From Streptomyces sp. NRRL F-2664 (GTDB lineage Bacteria; Actinomycetota; Actinomycetes; Streptomycetales; Streptomycetaceae), in the NCBI RefSeq assembly GCF_000719345.1, contig NZ_JOFX01000032.1, forward strand, positions 1-64,000: a stretch of 64,000 bases of DNA, given 5' to 3'. The translations under genes were made by a program, and so were the position numbers. The notes beneath the pieces are model-generated. The model did no database searches. It was not told the DNA's origin and saw nothing but the letters and a program-made list of their open reading frames with translations. Below are positions 8,720 through 17,931 of this stretch, piece after piece (position 1 is the first letter of the stretch; every line of letters begins with the position of its first letter).

Positions 8720-10596
8720 ACTACAAGCTTCAAGAGCATGAAGACTTGCTACAGCACGCCGACCCGCTCGGGCAGGAGTATCCGCTCCTGGCCAGCCTCA
8801 CGTCACTGGACGCGCTGCGGGCACTGCCAGCGGAGCAGCTGCCGGTGCTGGCCGCAGAAATGAGAGGTCTTCTGGTCCAGTCCGTCACCGCGACGGGCGG
8901 CCATCTAGGGGTCGGGCTAGGAGTGGTCGAGCTGACGATGGCCCTGCACCGTGTCTTCTCCTCTCCCCGCGACGCGATCATCTTTGACACCGGCCACCAG
9001 AGCTACCCCCACAAGATCCTCACTGGTCGGGCCGGGGGCTTCACCCGCCTCCGCCAGGCGGGCGGCCTTTCGGGCTATCCCTCGAGGGCTGAGTCCCAGC
9101 ACGACTGGGTGGAAAACTCCCACGCCTCCACCGGGCTTGCCTATGCAGACGGCCTGGCCAAAGCATTCAAGCTGACCGGCCAGACTGACCGGCGCACCGT
9201 CGCTGTGGTCGGAGACGGCGCCCTCACCGGCGGTATGGCCTTTGAGGCACTTAACAATATCGGCGCCAGCGGCCGCCCCGTCATCATCGTCCTCAACGAC
9301 AACGGCCGCTCCTACGACCCCACAGCCGGCTCTCTTGCCCACCACCTCACCCAACTACGGCAGGGCGGCGTGCCGCTCAGCCAAAACCTCTTCACCCGTC
9401 TGGGGCTGGCGTACACGGGCCCTCTCGACGGTCACGACACCACGGCTCTCGAAGAAGCGTTCCACCAGGCCGCTGCCTTGCACCGGCCCGTAATTGTCCA
9501 CACCATTACCCAGAAAGGCCGCGGCTACGCGCCAGCCGAAGCCGACCCGGCCGACCGTATGCACGCCTGCGGCGTCGTCGACCCAGCCACCGGCAAGGCA
9601 GCCAGGCCGTCGAAACCCTCATGGACCGCCCTATTTGGCCAGGAGATAACTGCCCTGGCCGAAGAGCGCTCTGATATCGTCGCGCTTACCGCTGCCATGC
9701 GGCTGCCTGTCGGACTGGGCGCATTCTCCGCCAGGTTCCCTGAGCGGACTTTCGACTCCGGCATTGCAGAACAGCACGCCGTCACCTGCGCGGCCGGTCT
9801 CGCGATGGGCGGCCTGCATCCCGTCGTATGCCTGTACGCCACGTTTCTCAACCGGGCGTTCGACCAGCTGCTGATGGACGTAGGGCTGCACCGCCTGCCG
9901 GTCACCTTCGTCTTGGACCGGGCCGGGATCACCGGCCCTGACGGACCCTCCCACCACGGCATGTGGGACCTGGCCCTGCTCTCCCGCATCCCCGGCCTCC
10001 GCCTGGCTGCACCCCGCGACCCAGCCCGCCTGAGCACCCTGCTCCGCGAAGCAGTCGACATCTGCGACGGACCGACCGCGCTGCGCTACCCGAAAGCAAC
10101 GGCCGGACCTGACATCGATGCAATCGCCTCCCTGGACGGCATCGACATCCTCCACCGCACGCCCCATCGGCCCTTGGACGTTCTCCTCGTCGCCATCGGC
10201 GTCACCGCAACTGCGTGCCTGGACGCCGCCCGCCACCTGGCCGTCCTGGGACTGGGCAGCACGGTGGTCGACCCCCGCTGGGCCGCACCCGTCAACCCCG
10301 CCCTCGGAAGCCTCGCCGCTCGCCACCGCCTCACCCTGACAGTGGAAGACGGTATCGCCGACGGCGGTATCGGAACCCTCGTCGCCCACCACTGCAGTGC
10401 CAGCGGCATCTCCGGACCCGTCCACACGATCGGCCTGCCCACCACCTACCTTGCACACGGCGAACGTGACGACCTCCTCGCCTCCGCTGGTATCACCGGC
10501 CCCTCCATCGCCGACTCGGCCTGCAGGCATCTGTCCCCACCGGCCCCGGACCATCACGGCCTGCTGCCTTCCCGGCTCTCGCGGAGCACCCCATGA
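8716..10596 (+). CDS. dxs: 1-deoxy-D-xylulose-5-phosphate synthase
   Basis: First, flux-controlling MEP enzyme: condenses pyruvate and glyceraldehyde 3-phosphate using thiamine diphosphate. The 626-residue length is normal. The ThDP motif [16 protein letters not shown]...NDN is clear, the substrate-loop [13 protein letters not shown] and the [17 protein letters not shown] stretch are conserved, and the catalytic glutamate lies in [19 protein letters not shown]. Start and stop both overlap neighbours (ATGA with ispH and with ispG), which implies translational coupling. Some positions differ from typical housekeeping actinobacterial DXS (for example DTGHQSY for DVGHQAY), as expected of a specialised paralogue. 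Confidence 0.96.
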   Translation: MNYKLQEHEDLLQHADPLGQEYPLLASLTSLDALRALPAEQLPVLAAEMRGLLVQSVTATGGHLGVGLGVVELTMALHRVFSSPRDAIIFDTGHQSYPHKILTGRAGGFTRLRQAGGLSGYPSRAESQHDWVENSHASTGLAYADGLAKAFKLTGQTDRRTVAVVGDGALTGGMAFEALNNIGASGRPVIIVLNDNGRSYDPTAGSLAHHLTQLRQGGVPLSQNLFTRLGLAYTGPLDGHDTTALEEAFHQAAALHRPVIVHTITQKGRGYAPAEADPADRMHACGVVDPATGKAARPSKPSWTALFGQEITALAEERSDIVALTAAMRLPVGLGAFSARFPERTFDSGIAEQHAVTCAAGLAMGGLHPVVCLYATFLNRAFDQLLMDVGLHRLPVTFVLDRAGITGPDGPSHHGMWDLALLSRIPGLRLAAPRDPARLSTLLREAVDICDGPTALRYPKATAGPDIDAIASLDGIDILHRTPHRPLDVLLVAIGVTATACLDAARHLAVLGLGSTVVDPRWAAPVNPALGSLAARHRLTLTVEDGIADGGIGTLVAHHCSASGISGPVHTIGLPTTYLAHGERDDLLASAGITGPSIADSACRHLSPPAPDHHGLLPSRLSRSTP

Positions 10597-11777
10597 CCGC
10601 CGCCATCGTTCCCCCACCCCCTTTCCCGGAAAAAAATGACCGCAACAATCGGGTCCCACCTCCGAAGAGACTCCCCCGGCGCCATACCCGGCAAGTCCAT
10701 GTCGGCAATGTGCCAATCGGCGGCGGAGCGCCAATCAGCGTTCAGACAATGACCACCACCACCACCGCAGATGTGGATGCGACACTGCAACAGATCGCCG
10801 AAATCACTGCAGCCGGCTGTGACATCGTCCGTGTTGCCGTCCCATCCCAGGACGACGCAGACGCACTGCCGGCGATCGTGGCCAAGTCGGCATTGCCGGT
10901 AGTCGCAGACATTCACTTCCAGCCCCGCTACGTCTTCCAGGCCATAGACGCCGGATGCGCCGCTATACGTGTAAACCCAGGCAACATCAAACGGTTCGAT
11001 GATAAAATCGCCGAGATAGCCATCGCAGCTTCCGCCGCCGGAATACCGGTCCGGATCGGCGTCAATGCAGGCTCCCTCGACCCACGACTGCTCGACAAAT
11101 ATGGGAAGGCAACCGCCGAAGCCCTGGTGGAATCAGTTCTGTGGGAATGCTCCCTCTTCGAAGAACACGGCTTCCGAGATCTCAAGATCGCGGTCAAGCA
11201 TCATAACCCACTTACAGTGATTGCCGCCTACCGGCAGCTCGCTGACGCCTGCGACTACCCCCTCCACCTCGGCGTCACCGAAGCAGGTCCAGCCTTCCAA
11301 GGAGCCATCAAATCGGCCGTCGCCTTCGGCATCCTCCTCTCAGAAGGAATCGGCGACACCATACGGGTCTCCCTCTCCGCACCACCAGTAGAGCAGGTCA
11401 AAGCCGGCTGTCACATCCTGCAAGCCCTCGGCCTCCGGCCCCGAAAACTCGAAATCGTCTCCTGCCCCGGCTGCGGCCGTCTCCAAGTCGACATACACCG
11501 CCTCGCCCAACAAGTAGAAGCTGCTTTCAGCGACTTCCCCCACCCCCTCCGCATCGCCGTCATGGGATGCGTCGTTAACGGCCCCGGCGAATCACGCGAA
11601 GCCGACCTCGGCGTCTCCTGCGGCAACGGCAAAGGGCAGATATACGTCCAAGGCAAGACCATAAGAACCGTACCAGAGACGCAGATAGTCGACGCCCTCC
11701 TGGAAGAAGCCCTCAAACTGGCCAGTCAAACTGCCGGGCTCACCGGCCAGAATACGGACTTCAACTTGCCAGGGTAA
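10593..11777 (+). CDS. ispG: 4-hydroxy-3-methylbut-2-enyl diphosphate synthase
   Basis: MEP enzyme that converts methylerythritol cyclodiphosphate to HMBPP with a [4Fe-4S] cluster. It has 394 residues, normal for actinobacterial IspG. Cluster ligands are the CxxC of [13 protein letters not shown] and the cysteine of [16 protein letters not shown]; the TIM-barrel motif [13 protein letters not shown] is also present. The ATG overlaps the dxs stop. With ispH and dxs it supplies IPP/DMAPP to the prenyl synthase. The remaining MEP genes are absent here, so the cluster boosts the first step and the two last steps of the pathway only. Confidence 0.96.
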   Translation: MTAAIVPPPPFPEKNDRNNRVPPPKRLPRRHTRQVHVGNVPIGGGAPISVQTMTTTTTADVDATLQQIAEITAAGCDIVRVAVPSQDDADALPAIVAKSALPVVADIHFQPRYVFQAIDAGCAAIRVNPGNIKRFDDKIAEIAIAASAAGIPVRIGVNAGSLDPRLLDKYGKATAEALVESVLWECSLFEEHGFRDLKIAVKHHNPLTVIAAYRQLADACDYPLHLGVTEAGPAFQGAIKSAVAFGILLSEGIGDTIRVSLSAPPVEQVKAGCHILQALGLRPRKLEIVSCPGCGRLQVDIHRLAQQVEAAFSDFPHPLRIAVMGCVVNGPGESREADLGVSCGNGKGQIYVQGKTIRTVPETQIVDALLEEALKLASQTAGLTGQNTDFNLPG

Positions 11778-11958
11778 TCTTTCGCGAAGTCCCTGATGCA
11801 GCTGCGTGCTGATTCTATTAATCGTGCAATTTTGATATTGCTCTCGAAGTTATACTTATGAAGAACAACCTTCAATTGGCGACCATATTGAAGAATCTAA
11901 CTGGACTTCAGGAGGGCTTGTGAGAAATTGGCATATCGGCGCCAGGTGGGGGGAGTCC
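11778..11958 (+). promoter_or_regulatory. AT-rich leader upstream of the second Rieske gene
   Basis: The stretch after ispG is strikingly AT-rich for this replicon, with TTGATA near 11832 and TATACT near 11850, and must carry the promoter of the second Rieske gene unless it is read through from ispG. The spacing of those two boxes is too short for a standard promoter, so they are only indicative. Two ribosome sites are possible: AGGAGG before a GTG at 11920 and GGGGGGAG before the ATG at 11959. Confidence 0.4.
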
Positions 11959-12978
11959 ATGAGCCCCAATTATTTGAATGAATCCCCTCCGCTCCCCTAT
12001 CCTGATGGCTGGTTTATGATCGCACCTTCTAGCGAGGTCAAGGCGGGGCAGGTCGTGACTCGAAAATTTGCGAGCGAAGACGCCGTGATATACCGAACTC
12101 AAAGCGGATATGTTCGAGCCATTCGACCGTATTGTCCACACTTGGGAGCGCACTTGGGATATGGCGGTAGAGTCAATGGCGAGTGCATCGTATGCCCATT
12201 CCATGGATTCTCGTTCGCGATGGACGGCTCTGTATCCCGACCGGGTATTGGGTATGATGGGCATCTCACAAAAGGCCTTACGACGCTTCCTGTAAAGGAG
12301 GTGAACGGCGGAATATGGGCGTGGCATGGGAGGGCTGGGGTTCAACCGCTATGGGATCCGCCATCGGTGATAGGCAACTCCGATAGAATTCATTTTATCA
12401 GATCGGAAATCCACTCCCATCCACAGGAGCTTGCTGAAAACTTTGTCGACTTGGGCCACGTGATAAATCTCCATGGGTACACCCAAAAAGAGGTTGAGCT
12501 GAGATTTGACGACCATAAGATCGAACTTTCAGTTGAAATTGAAAGAGCAATTCCTCCATTTAGGGCGGTGAATGTCAAGGCGAGGGCCACCCTTCATGGG
12601 ATTGGGATGTGGCATTTGCAGTTCTTTGCGCCGATACGCGGTGTGGAAATAAACGTTATCGGATCACCTCGACCCATCGGGCCTTGGCGAACCGAGCTAT
12701 TCATTGGGGCATCAACGAATATCGAAGAGGAGTCGGGAAAACTTCTCGGAATCCTCCCTAAGGGCGCGATACGCTTGATGGCGGACATAATCAGCTGGGC
12801 AAATTTGTACGGTATCGCGCGAGACCTGAACGCCGATCTGCCGATATGGAATTCTAAGCGATATTCGGCTCCGCCGCGGCTCGCCAAGGGGGACGGCCCC
12901 ATAGGTCCATATCGAAAATGGGCCCACCAATTCTACTCTAGTGAACTTAACCAGGAAAGTCGCTTTCGAGAGACCTGA
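11959..12978 (+). CDS. Rieske non-haem iron oxygenase 2, low-GC gene
   Basis: Paralogue of the oxygenase at 4684-5718, 339 residues from the ATG (352 from the GTG at 11920). The [2Fe-2S] ligands lie in CPHLGAHLGYGG and CPFHGFSF, and the mononuclear iron residues in NFVDLGHVINLH (Asp, His, His in the D-x2-H-x4-H pattern). The C-terminal ends of the two proteins match closely (ADLPIWNSKRYSAPPRLAKGDGPIGPYRKWAHQFY against the ending of protein 1), so they share a specialised subfamily. Base and codon use differ sharply from neighbours, with many A/T third positions, which indicates recent acquisition from a lower-GC source. Probably a second terpene oxidation step. Confidence 0.9.
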   Translation: MSPNYLNESPPLPYPDGWFMIAPSSEVKAGQVVTRKFASEDAVIYRTQSGYVRAIRPYCPHLGAHLGYGGRVNGECIVCPFHGFSFAMDGSVSRPGIGYDGHLTKGLTTLPVKEVNGGIWAWHGRAGVQPLWDPPSVIGNSDRIHFIRSEIHSHPQELAENFVDLGHVINLHGYTQKEVELRFDDHKIELSVEIERAIPPFRAVNVKARATLHGIGMWHLQFFAPIRGVEINVIGSPRPIGPWRTELFIGASTNIEEESGKLLGILPKGAIRLMADIISWANLYGIARDLNADLPIWNSKRYSAPPRLAKGDGPIGPYRKWAHQFYSSELNQESRFRET

Positions 12979-13352
12979 CGTCGACTCCATCGGTCGGTGA
13001 TTGTAGCGATGACGGGATGACTTAACCCTGGCGGATGCGCTGTTGACCGGAAACGGTGAGTTCCGCGTTCTTGATTTGGGCGTGACGGATCTGGTGGGGG
13101 ACGCGCGGAGCCTTTCGCCGAAAGCTCAGGACGTTCCGCGGATGCGGGCGTTGCAGCGCTTCGCGCGGGCCGGGACCGGCATGAGGTGGCCGAAGTGCTC
13201 AGCGTCAAGCCGAGAGCGGCTGCTGTCACGTTGGTGGCCGGGTGTGATGATCTTCGGACTGTCCGTCTGGGGAGGGGCCCGATCGTGTCGCCTGCCCTCG
13301 TACGCGAATCACCGCTATCCGGTCGAGGTGATCTCGCACTGTGTGTGGTTGC
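12979..13352 (+). pseudogene. Transposase remnants: HTH fragment and IS6-type N-terminus
   Basis: No intact gene. Around 13085-13250 two frames together give LSPKAQDVPRMRALQRFA then GRDRHEVAEVLSV, resembling the helix-turn-helix N-terminus of IS630-like transposases with a frameshift between (tentative). From 13289 a clearer fragment reads PSYANHRYPVEVISHCVWL, the N-terminus of an IS6-family transposase, and ends abruptly at about 13352 where unrelated sequence begins. This second IS6-type piece is in the same orientation as that at 5949 but differs in about one base in five to six, so they come from related, not identical, elements. Confidence 0.6.
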
Positions 13353-13651
13353 GAGAGCCTGCCGTGCTTCAGCCCACAGCCGCTCGAACTCCTCCGCGGA
13401 GATCTCGGCCGCCTGCGGCTGGTCCTGCCAGCCGTACATGGAACCTTCGGCGAGAACGCCGTACTGCCGTTCATAGCGGAACATCGCCGCGAGATCGGCA
13501 TGATCACGCAAGTGCAGCACCTCTTCCAAGGAAGCCGCCGTCACCGGACGCAAGTCCTGCCCCCGGACCTCAACCTGTCGCGCTGCCCACCGGCCTCGAA
13601 ATACAGCCACAGATCTTCGTCCTCGTAGTAGGTACGGAACCAGGTCGTCAT
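13353..13651 (-). pseudogene. Frameshifted small protein gene, truncated at 3' end
   Basis: An ATG at 13651 opens MTTWFRTYYEDEDLWLYFEA; at about 13590 the sense continues in another frame as WAARQVEVRGQDLRPVTAA then LEEVLHLRDHADLAAMFRYE and on to AEISAEEFERLWAEARQ. A single-base indel therefore breaks a gene of about 95-100 codons whose end abuts the IS6 fragment at about 13352. The function of the family is unknown; the acidic, aromatic composition suggests a soluble protein. Confidence 0.55.
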
Positions 13652-13673
13652 GCCGCCATCCTGACCCACGACC

Positions 13674-14195
13674 TTGACCAAAGAGATAGGGGCCCCCGCA
13701 GTCGTCGGCGGCTGGGCCGCCGTGGAGTCCCTCCTCGTCCACGCCGACGACCCGAAGGGCGATGCAGAGCGGTCCGGCAAGGCCATCGCCGCCGACCGGA
13801 TGGCCGCCATCATCGCCTGCTCCTGGCCCCGCGCCGGCTCACCACCCTGGCCCACCGCCACAACCCGAGCGAGCCCGACGACCTCTTCCGGGCGGTTGCC
13901 ACCTCCACCACGAACAGGGAAGCCGCCCGCCTGGTCGCCGACGCTCTCGAAGCCACCGGCGCAGAAGCCCTCACGCTGACCAAGCCCACCGGCTACAGCG
14001 ATCAGGCCGCGGCGCATGGTCGCGCTCCTCGCCAACCCCCGATCTCAGCTCAACGAGGTCACCAAGGCGTTCCGCCTCGCCATGCGCCGCCTCTACCGGA
14101 CCCGCAACATCATCCTCCACGGCGGAGCCACCCACGGCGTCGCGCTCGAAGCCTCCCTGCGCACCGCCGACCCACTCCTCGGTTCGGGTGGCGGC
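13674..14195 (+). pseudogene. Decayed HEPN-like hypothetical gene, two frameshifts
   Basis: One protein can be followed through three frames: WAAVESLLVHADDPKGDAER near 13710, LTTLAHRHNPSEPDDLF onward in a second frame from about 13840, and LNEVTKAFRLAMRRLYRTRN with ILHGG in the first frame again from about 14055. The helical repeats and the RxxILHGG ending resemble the ApeA-like HEPN fold (RNIILHGG at the active-site-like end). The N-terminus is missing. The family call is tentative, but the two frameshifts show the gene is dead. It points towards the convergent gene at 14214. Confidence 0.5.
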
Positions 14196-14213
14196 ATGCG
14201 CCAGGCTCACCGG

Positions 14214-14525
14214 TCAGACGGTCGCGGGGATGCCGAGCATGGCGGAGGCCTGCTGGAGGGGGCTGAGGGCACGCGCGGGCGCGGCGGCACGGGGCAGGTC
14301 GCGGCAGGTGAAGCCGAGCTTGGCCATGGCCCGCAGGACTTCGGCGGCGCTGAAGTCGCGGCGGTCCTGACGGGTGATGACCTGGCCGACCTGCTTGGCG
14401 GGGTAGGTGCGGCGGCCGATGATCACGGACTCGCCGATGACGTGCTCGGGCTTGACGCCCTTCATGGATTCCAGGACGCCCGCCTTGGTGAGCTCGAACG
14501 GGAAGCGGGCGATGACGCAGCGCAT
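14214..14525 (-). CDS. Conserved Streptomyces small protein (SCO5918-like)
   Basis: Basic-acidic protein of 103 residues beginning MRCVIARFPFELTKAGVLES, with the segment VIIGRRTYPAKQVGQVITRQ, recognised from memory as a family found near DEAD-box helicase genes in Streptomyces; no function is known. No membrane segment or metal motif. It is downstream of the CBS protein and helicase on the same strand, suggesting one cold- or stress-related locus. The family name is moderately certain; that it is a real gene is well supported by codon bias and sequence conservation. Confidence 0.75.
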   Translation of the reverse strand: MRCVIARFPFELTKAGVLESMKGVKPEHVIGESVIIGRRTYPAKQVGQVITRQDRRDFSAAEVLRAMAKLGFTCRDLPRAAAPARALSPLQQASAMLGIPATV

Positions 14526-14574
14526 GGTGCCTCACAGGGGGAAGAGGGGTACGGTCCGACCACGGTCAGGTGGT

Positions 14575-14979
14575 TCAGCGGGCGAGGGCGAGGACGCCCA
14601 GAGCGCTGCCTTGCTCGTCGATGACGGGCAGGGCGTCGAGCCGGCGGTAGCGCATCGCGCGTTCGGCTTCGGCAACCGTGGTCGTGGGTGAGGCGAACTG
14701 CCCACGGGCGCCAAGGATCTCGCGCAGCCGGACCTGGTCCGTGTACGCGTCGCTGTCACGGATGGTGGTCAGCTGGGTCTGAGTGACCAGCCCGGTGCAC
14801 ACGCCGTCGTTGTCGCAGACGAGCAGATGTCGCGTAGGGGCGCTGTTCATGACGGACAGGGCCACCTCGACCGTCATGTCGTCGCAGACCTGCAGTCCGG
14901 CGGCTTTCATGGCGTCATGCACCGTCCGGTGCGCGGGGTCGGCGCCCACCGGGCGGGGCTGCATCTGGACCAGCGTCAA
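14575..14979 (-). CDS. CBS-domain protein
   Basis: Protein of about 134 residues with two CBS motifs: VHDAMKAAGLQVCDDMTVEVA through RHLLVCDNDGVCTGLVT, and ASPTTTVAEAERAMRYRRLD through LPVIDEQGSALGVLALAR. CBS pairs bind adenine nucleotides and sense energy state. The TTG at 14979 is preceded by AGGAGG at a good distance; an ATG at 14964 would drop five residues, and a GTG at 15018 would add thirteen that read through the ribosome site. It lies between the DEAD-box helicase and the SCO5918-like gene and is likely co-transcribed. Confidence 0.82.
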   Translation of the reverse strand: MTLVQMQPRPVGADPAHRTVHDAMKAAGLQVCDDMTVEVALSVMNSAPTRHLLVCDNDGVCTGLVTQTQLTTIRDSDAYTDQVRLREILGARGQFASPTTTVAEAERAMRYRRLDALPVIDEQGSALGVLALAR

Positions 14980-15026
14980 AAGGTGCCTCCTGCAGAGATG
15001 GGTCAGTTTCCGGATCACGTGGGGTC

Positions 15027-16547
15027 TCAGGCCGCCGCGTCGAAGGCGGACTGGCGCCCACTCGCGCGCCGGGCGGCTGAAGCGTGCCCGCGGCGGCCAC
15101 GGGAGGCCGTGGTGCGCTTGGGGCGCTCGGACACCGGTGCGGTGATGGTGACCGGAATGCCGGAGGGTGCCTGGGCGCCGGTGATCCGGGTCAGGGCCTC
15201 GTCGCCCGAGCGGACCTGGGTGGTCTGCGCTGTGATACCCGCGGCCGTCATCAGGCGGGCCATCTCGCGGCGCTGGTTGGGGGTGACCAGGGTGACGACG
15301 CTGCCGGACTCCCCGGCGCGGGCGGTACGCCCACCGCGGTGGAGGTAGTCCTTGTGGTCGGTCGGCGGGTCCACGTTGACGACGAGGTCGAGGTTGTCGA
15401 CGTGGATGCCGCGGGCGGCGACGTTCGTGGCGACCAGGACAGTGACATGGCCGGTCTTGAACCGGGCCAGGGTCCGGGTGCGCTGCGGCTGGGACTTGCC
15501 TCCGTGCAGGGCGGCGGCGCGGACCCCGCTGTCGAGGAGGTCCTGCGTCAGCCGGTCCACGGCGTGCTTGGTGTCGAGGAACATGATCACTCGGCCGTCA
15601 CGGGCGGCGATCTCCGTGGTCATGCGCTGCTTGTCGGCGCCGTGGACGTACAGGATGTGGTGCTCCATCGTGGTCACCGCGCCCTGCGAGGGGTCCACCG
15701 AGTGCACGACCGGGTCTGTTAGATAGCGGCGTACGAGAAGGTCGACGTTGCGGTCGAGGGTCGCGGAGAACAGCATCCGCTGGCCCTCGGGACGGACCTG
15801 GTCGAGCAGCGCGGTGACCTGGGGCATGAACCCCATGTCGGCCATCTGGTCCGCTTCGTCCAGGACAGTGATCGCGACCTGGTTCAACCGGCAGTCGCCG
15901 CGGTCGATGAGGTCCTTCAGCCGGCCGGGTGTGGCCACGACGACCTCCGCGCCTGCGCGCAGTGCGCCGGCCTGCCTGCCGATCGGCATGCCGCCGACGG
16001 CCGTGGTCAGGCGCAGCTTCACGGAGCGGGCGTACGGGGTGAGGGCGTCGGTCACCTGCTGGGCCAGCTCGCGGGTGGGGACGAGGACGAGCGCGAGCGG
16101 CTGGTGGGGCTCGGCACGCTGCCCGGCGGTGCGGGCCAGCAGGGCCAGGCCGAACGCGAGGGTCTTGCCGGAGCCGGTACGGCCGCGGCCGAGGACGTCG
16201 CGGCCGGCGAGCGTGTTGGGGAGGGTGGCGCCCTGGATCGGGAAGGGCACGGTCATGCCCTGTGTGTCGAGGGTGGCCAGCAGCTGGGCCGGCATGTCGA
16301 GGTCGGCGAAGGACTCGACGGCGGGCAGCGCGGGAGTGATGGTCTTCGGTGGTGCGAACTCGCCCTGGACCCCGGCGGGCCGGCGGCCGTAGCCGCCCGA
16401 ACGGCTCGGGCCTCCGGCACGGCTCGAGGCCGACGAGCCGAAACGGCTGCCCCGACCCGAAGCGGCGGCGGTGCGACTGCCGAAAGCGGGGCCGCCGGTG
16501 CGGCTGCGGGTGCGGGAGGAGCGCTCATTCGGACGTGCGGGGTTCAT
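15027..16547 (-). CDS. DEAD-box ATP-dependent RNA helicase
   Basis: RNA helicase of 506 residues. Motif I is GRGRTGSGKT, Ia PTRELA, Ib TPGRL, II DEAD (VLDEADQM), III SAT, and the C-terminal RecA domain has RGIHVDNLDLVVN and HRGGRTARAG. The N-terminal 70 residues are rich in Arg, Ser and Gly, a typical RNA-binding tail, and the C-terminus is basic. The ATG at 16547 follows AAGGAAGG at 6 bases; an upstream start would add 8 residues. Such proteins unwind structured mRNA, particularly in cold, in keeping with the cold-shock gene next upstream on the same strand. Confidence 0.95.
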   Translation of the reverse strand: MNPARPNERSSRTRSRTGGPAFGSRTAAASGRGSRFGSSASSRAGGPSRSGGYGRRPAGVQGEFAPPKTITPALPAVESFADLDMPAQLLATLDTQGMTVPFPIQGATLPNTLAGRDVLGRGRTGSGKTLAFGLALLARTAGQRAEPHQPLALVLVPTRELAQQVTDALTPYARSVKLRLTTAVGGMPIGRQAGALRAGAEVVVATPGRLKDLIDRGDCRLNQVAITVLDEADQMADMGFMPQVTALLDQVRPEGQRMLFSATLDRNVDLLVRRYLTDPVVHSVDPSQGAVTTMEHHILYVHGADKQRMTTEIAARDGRVIMFLDTKHAVDRLTQDLLDSGVRAAALHGGKSQPQRTRTLARFKTGHVTVLVATNVAARGIHVDNLDLVVNVDPPTDHKDYLHRGGRTARAGESGSVVTLVTPNQRREMARLMTAAGITAQTTQVRSGDEALTRITGAQAPSGIPVTITAPVSERPKRTTASRGRRGHASAARRASGRQSAFDAAA

Positions 16548-16809
16548 GCGGAACCTTCCTTGATACGGCACGCATCAAGGAATTCCCGCAGCGTAGGAGC
16601 GGTGCAGGGAATTGCGAGAACGGACCGAATTGAATGCGAAGCGGAGCTGGCGGACAGGGAAATCTGTACAGGCTCAGCCGCTGAAAAAAGGGGGCGCCAC
16701 AGAGGTGCGGCAACCAAAAATGGTCCACTCGGGTGCGGCTCAGGGAGAGCCGGTCGACGGAGTTTCTCCATGCTCACTACCGCGGGGGAACGCACCGCGG
16801 GAAATGCAT
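16548..16809. other. Non-coding gap between helicase gene and csp terminator
   Basis: Gene-free stretch carrying the helicase promoter and 5' leader. No coding signal or repeat stands out. Confidence 0.5.
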
Positions 16810-16851
16810 GCAGCTGGGGCCCGCACCCCAAGGGATGCGGGCCCCAGCTGC
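16810..16851 (-). terminator. Strong hairpin terminator of the cold-shock gene
   Basis: Perfect 16-bp inverted repeat: left arm 16810-16825 (GCAGCTGGGGCCCGCA), loop 16826-16835, right arm 16836-16851. It starts 15 bases beyond the csp stop codon on the minus strand. There is no U-tract, as is usual for Streptomyces terminators. Confidence 0.85.
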
Positions 16852-16866
16852 GAACGCGTGTCAGCG

Positions 16867-17070
16867 TCAGGCGGGAACGATGTTCTCGGCCGTCGGGCCC
16901 TTCTGGCCCTGCGCGATGTCGAAGTTCACCTTCTGGCCCTCGTTCAGCTCGCGGAAGCCCTGGGCGGCGATGTTCGAGTAGTGGGCGAACACGTCAGGGC
17001 CGCCACCGTCCTGCTCGATGAAGCCGAAGCCCTTTTCCGCGTTGAACCACTTCACGGTACCAGCAGCCAT
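16867..17070 (-). CDS. Cold-shock protein (CspA family)
   Basis: 67-residue OB-fold nucleic-acid chaperone: [20 protein letters not shown] carries RNP1 (KGFGFI), VFAHYSNI carries RNP2-like VFAHY, and the end is [10 protein letters not shown]. Length and sequence are typical of the Streptomyces CspA/SC F40 group. The ATG at 17070 is preceded by AAGGAG at 8 bases. It would bind single-stranded RNA and keep it unstructured, in keeping with the DEAD-box helicase downstream. A strong terminator separates the two, so they are separate transcripts. Confidence 0.96.
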   Translation of the reverse strand: MAAGTVKWFNAEKGFGFIEQDGGGPDVFAHYSNIAAQGFRELNEGQKVNFDIAQGQKGPTAENIVPA

Positions 17071-17097
17071 GTCATATCTCCTTTGGGGCACTACATC

Positions 17098-17121
17098 GGC
17101 GTCTGCACTGTGCAGGACGCC
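17098..17121 (-). promoter_or_regulatory. 5'-leader hairpin of the cold-shock gene
   Basis: In the leader, about 28 bases upstream of the start codon, GGCGTC-CTGCAC can pair with GTGCAGACGCC with one bulge. Structured leaders are known to control csp mRNAs; a role here is inference. Confidence 0.35.
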
Positions 17122-17931
17122 GTGTCGCCGCGATGATGCCCCGCCCGGTAGATGACCGGAAATATTTAAGCGCTTTCAGCGGAAATGGATTCCGACTGAA
17201 GGTGCCTGAAGTTCTTGGGTACCAAAACTGCAACTGAGATCGACAGTAGCACGCCGCAGCGGCTTGTGTGCGTCATAAATTTTCGCCGACTGCGTTGCGA
17301 CAGAAACTCTCCCCGCGAGATCCGTCAAATTCTCAGGCCGCGGTGACAGATATTGGCTCGACCCGATCCCTGCGGCTTGCCCAGGCCCCCTTGGGCTTGA
17401 TCGCGTGGCGCTGCCGGGGCGGGTACTCCGATGGCCTGCCACCGCCTGCTGGGCGGCCACTGCGGAACAATGGTGGAGGCATGTCCGCCAAGGTGATCGT
17501 CTACCCGCCCCCGGCGAACAGGGGTGGCGTCGGGTCCGCTACGACGACGTTGTCCATGCTCCCGCAGAATTGAGCAGGCTCTGCTGAACGGTTTGGTCAG
17601 AAGTCAACTCGCCGCCATGCCCGCTGTTCCTGCTCAGGGGGTGTCGCCGATCCAGTGGAACGCGCCACGCGGATCGGCTTCGGCAGGGCTGTACAGCGCA
17701 CGCCCGCCCAGACCGTAGAGGCCCCGCCCGGTGATCGCGGGCCTTCGGCGCCGGTCAGGCGGCCGGTGTCGACGCGCTGGTGCGCGGCCCCGCACCATGC
17801 TGCTCGAGGCCGTCACACGCCGCCACCACGCTCACTTGCTCGCCGCCATCGTCGAGCTCGGCGGTGAGCTGGAGCTCCCAGCCAGCCGTAACGGGCGCTT
17901 CAGGGGCGCGGCCTTCCAGAAAGGTGCGCGG
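17122..17931. other. Largely gene-free interval with one gene remnant
   Basis: About 810 bases upstream of the cold-shock gene. The first part holds its promoter. Apart from the small remnant at 17481-17587, no reading frame shows convincing protein character; frames over 17600-17930 are arginine/proline-rich shadows. Confidence 0.5.
17481..17587 (+). pseudogene. Frameshifted remnant of a small Streptomyces protein
   Basis: An ATG preceded by GGTGGAGG opens MSAKVIVYPPPANRGG, the start of a common short Streptomyces hypothetical family (MSAKVIVYPP, then a WRRVR...D segment). The continuation EQGWRRVRYDDVVHAPAELS lies in another frame and ends early. A frameshift and truncation are therefore likely. 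Family recognition is from memory. Confidence 0.45.
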
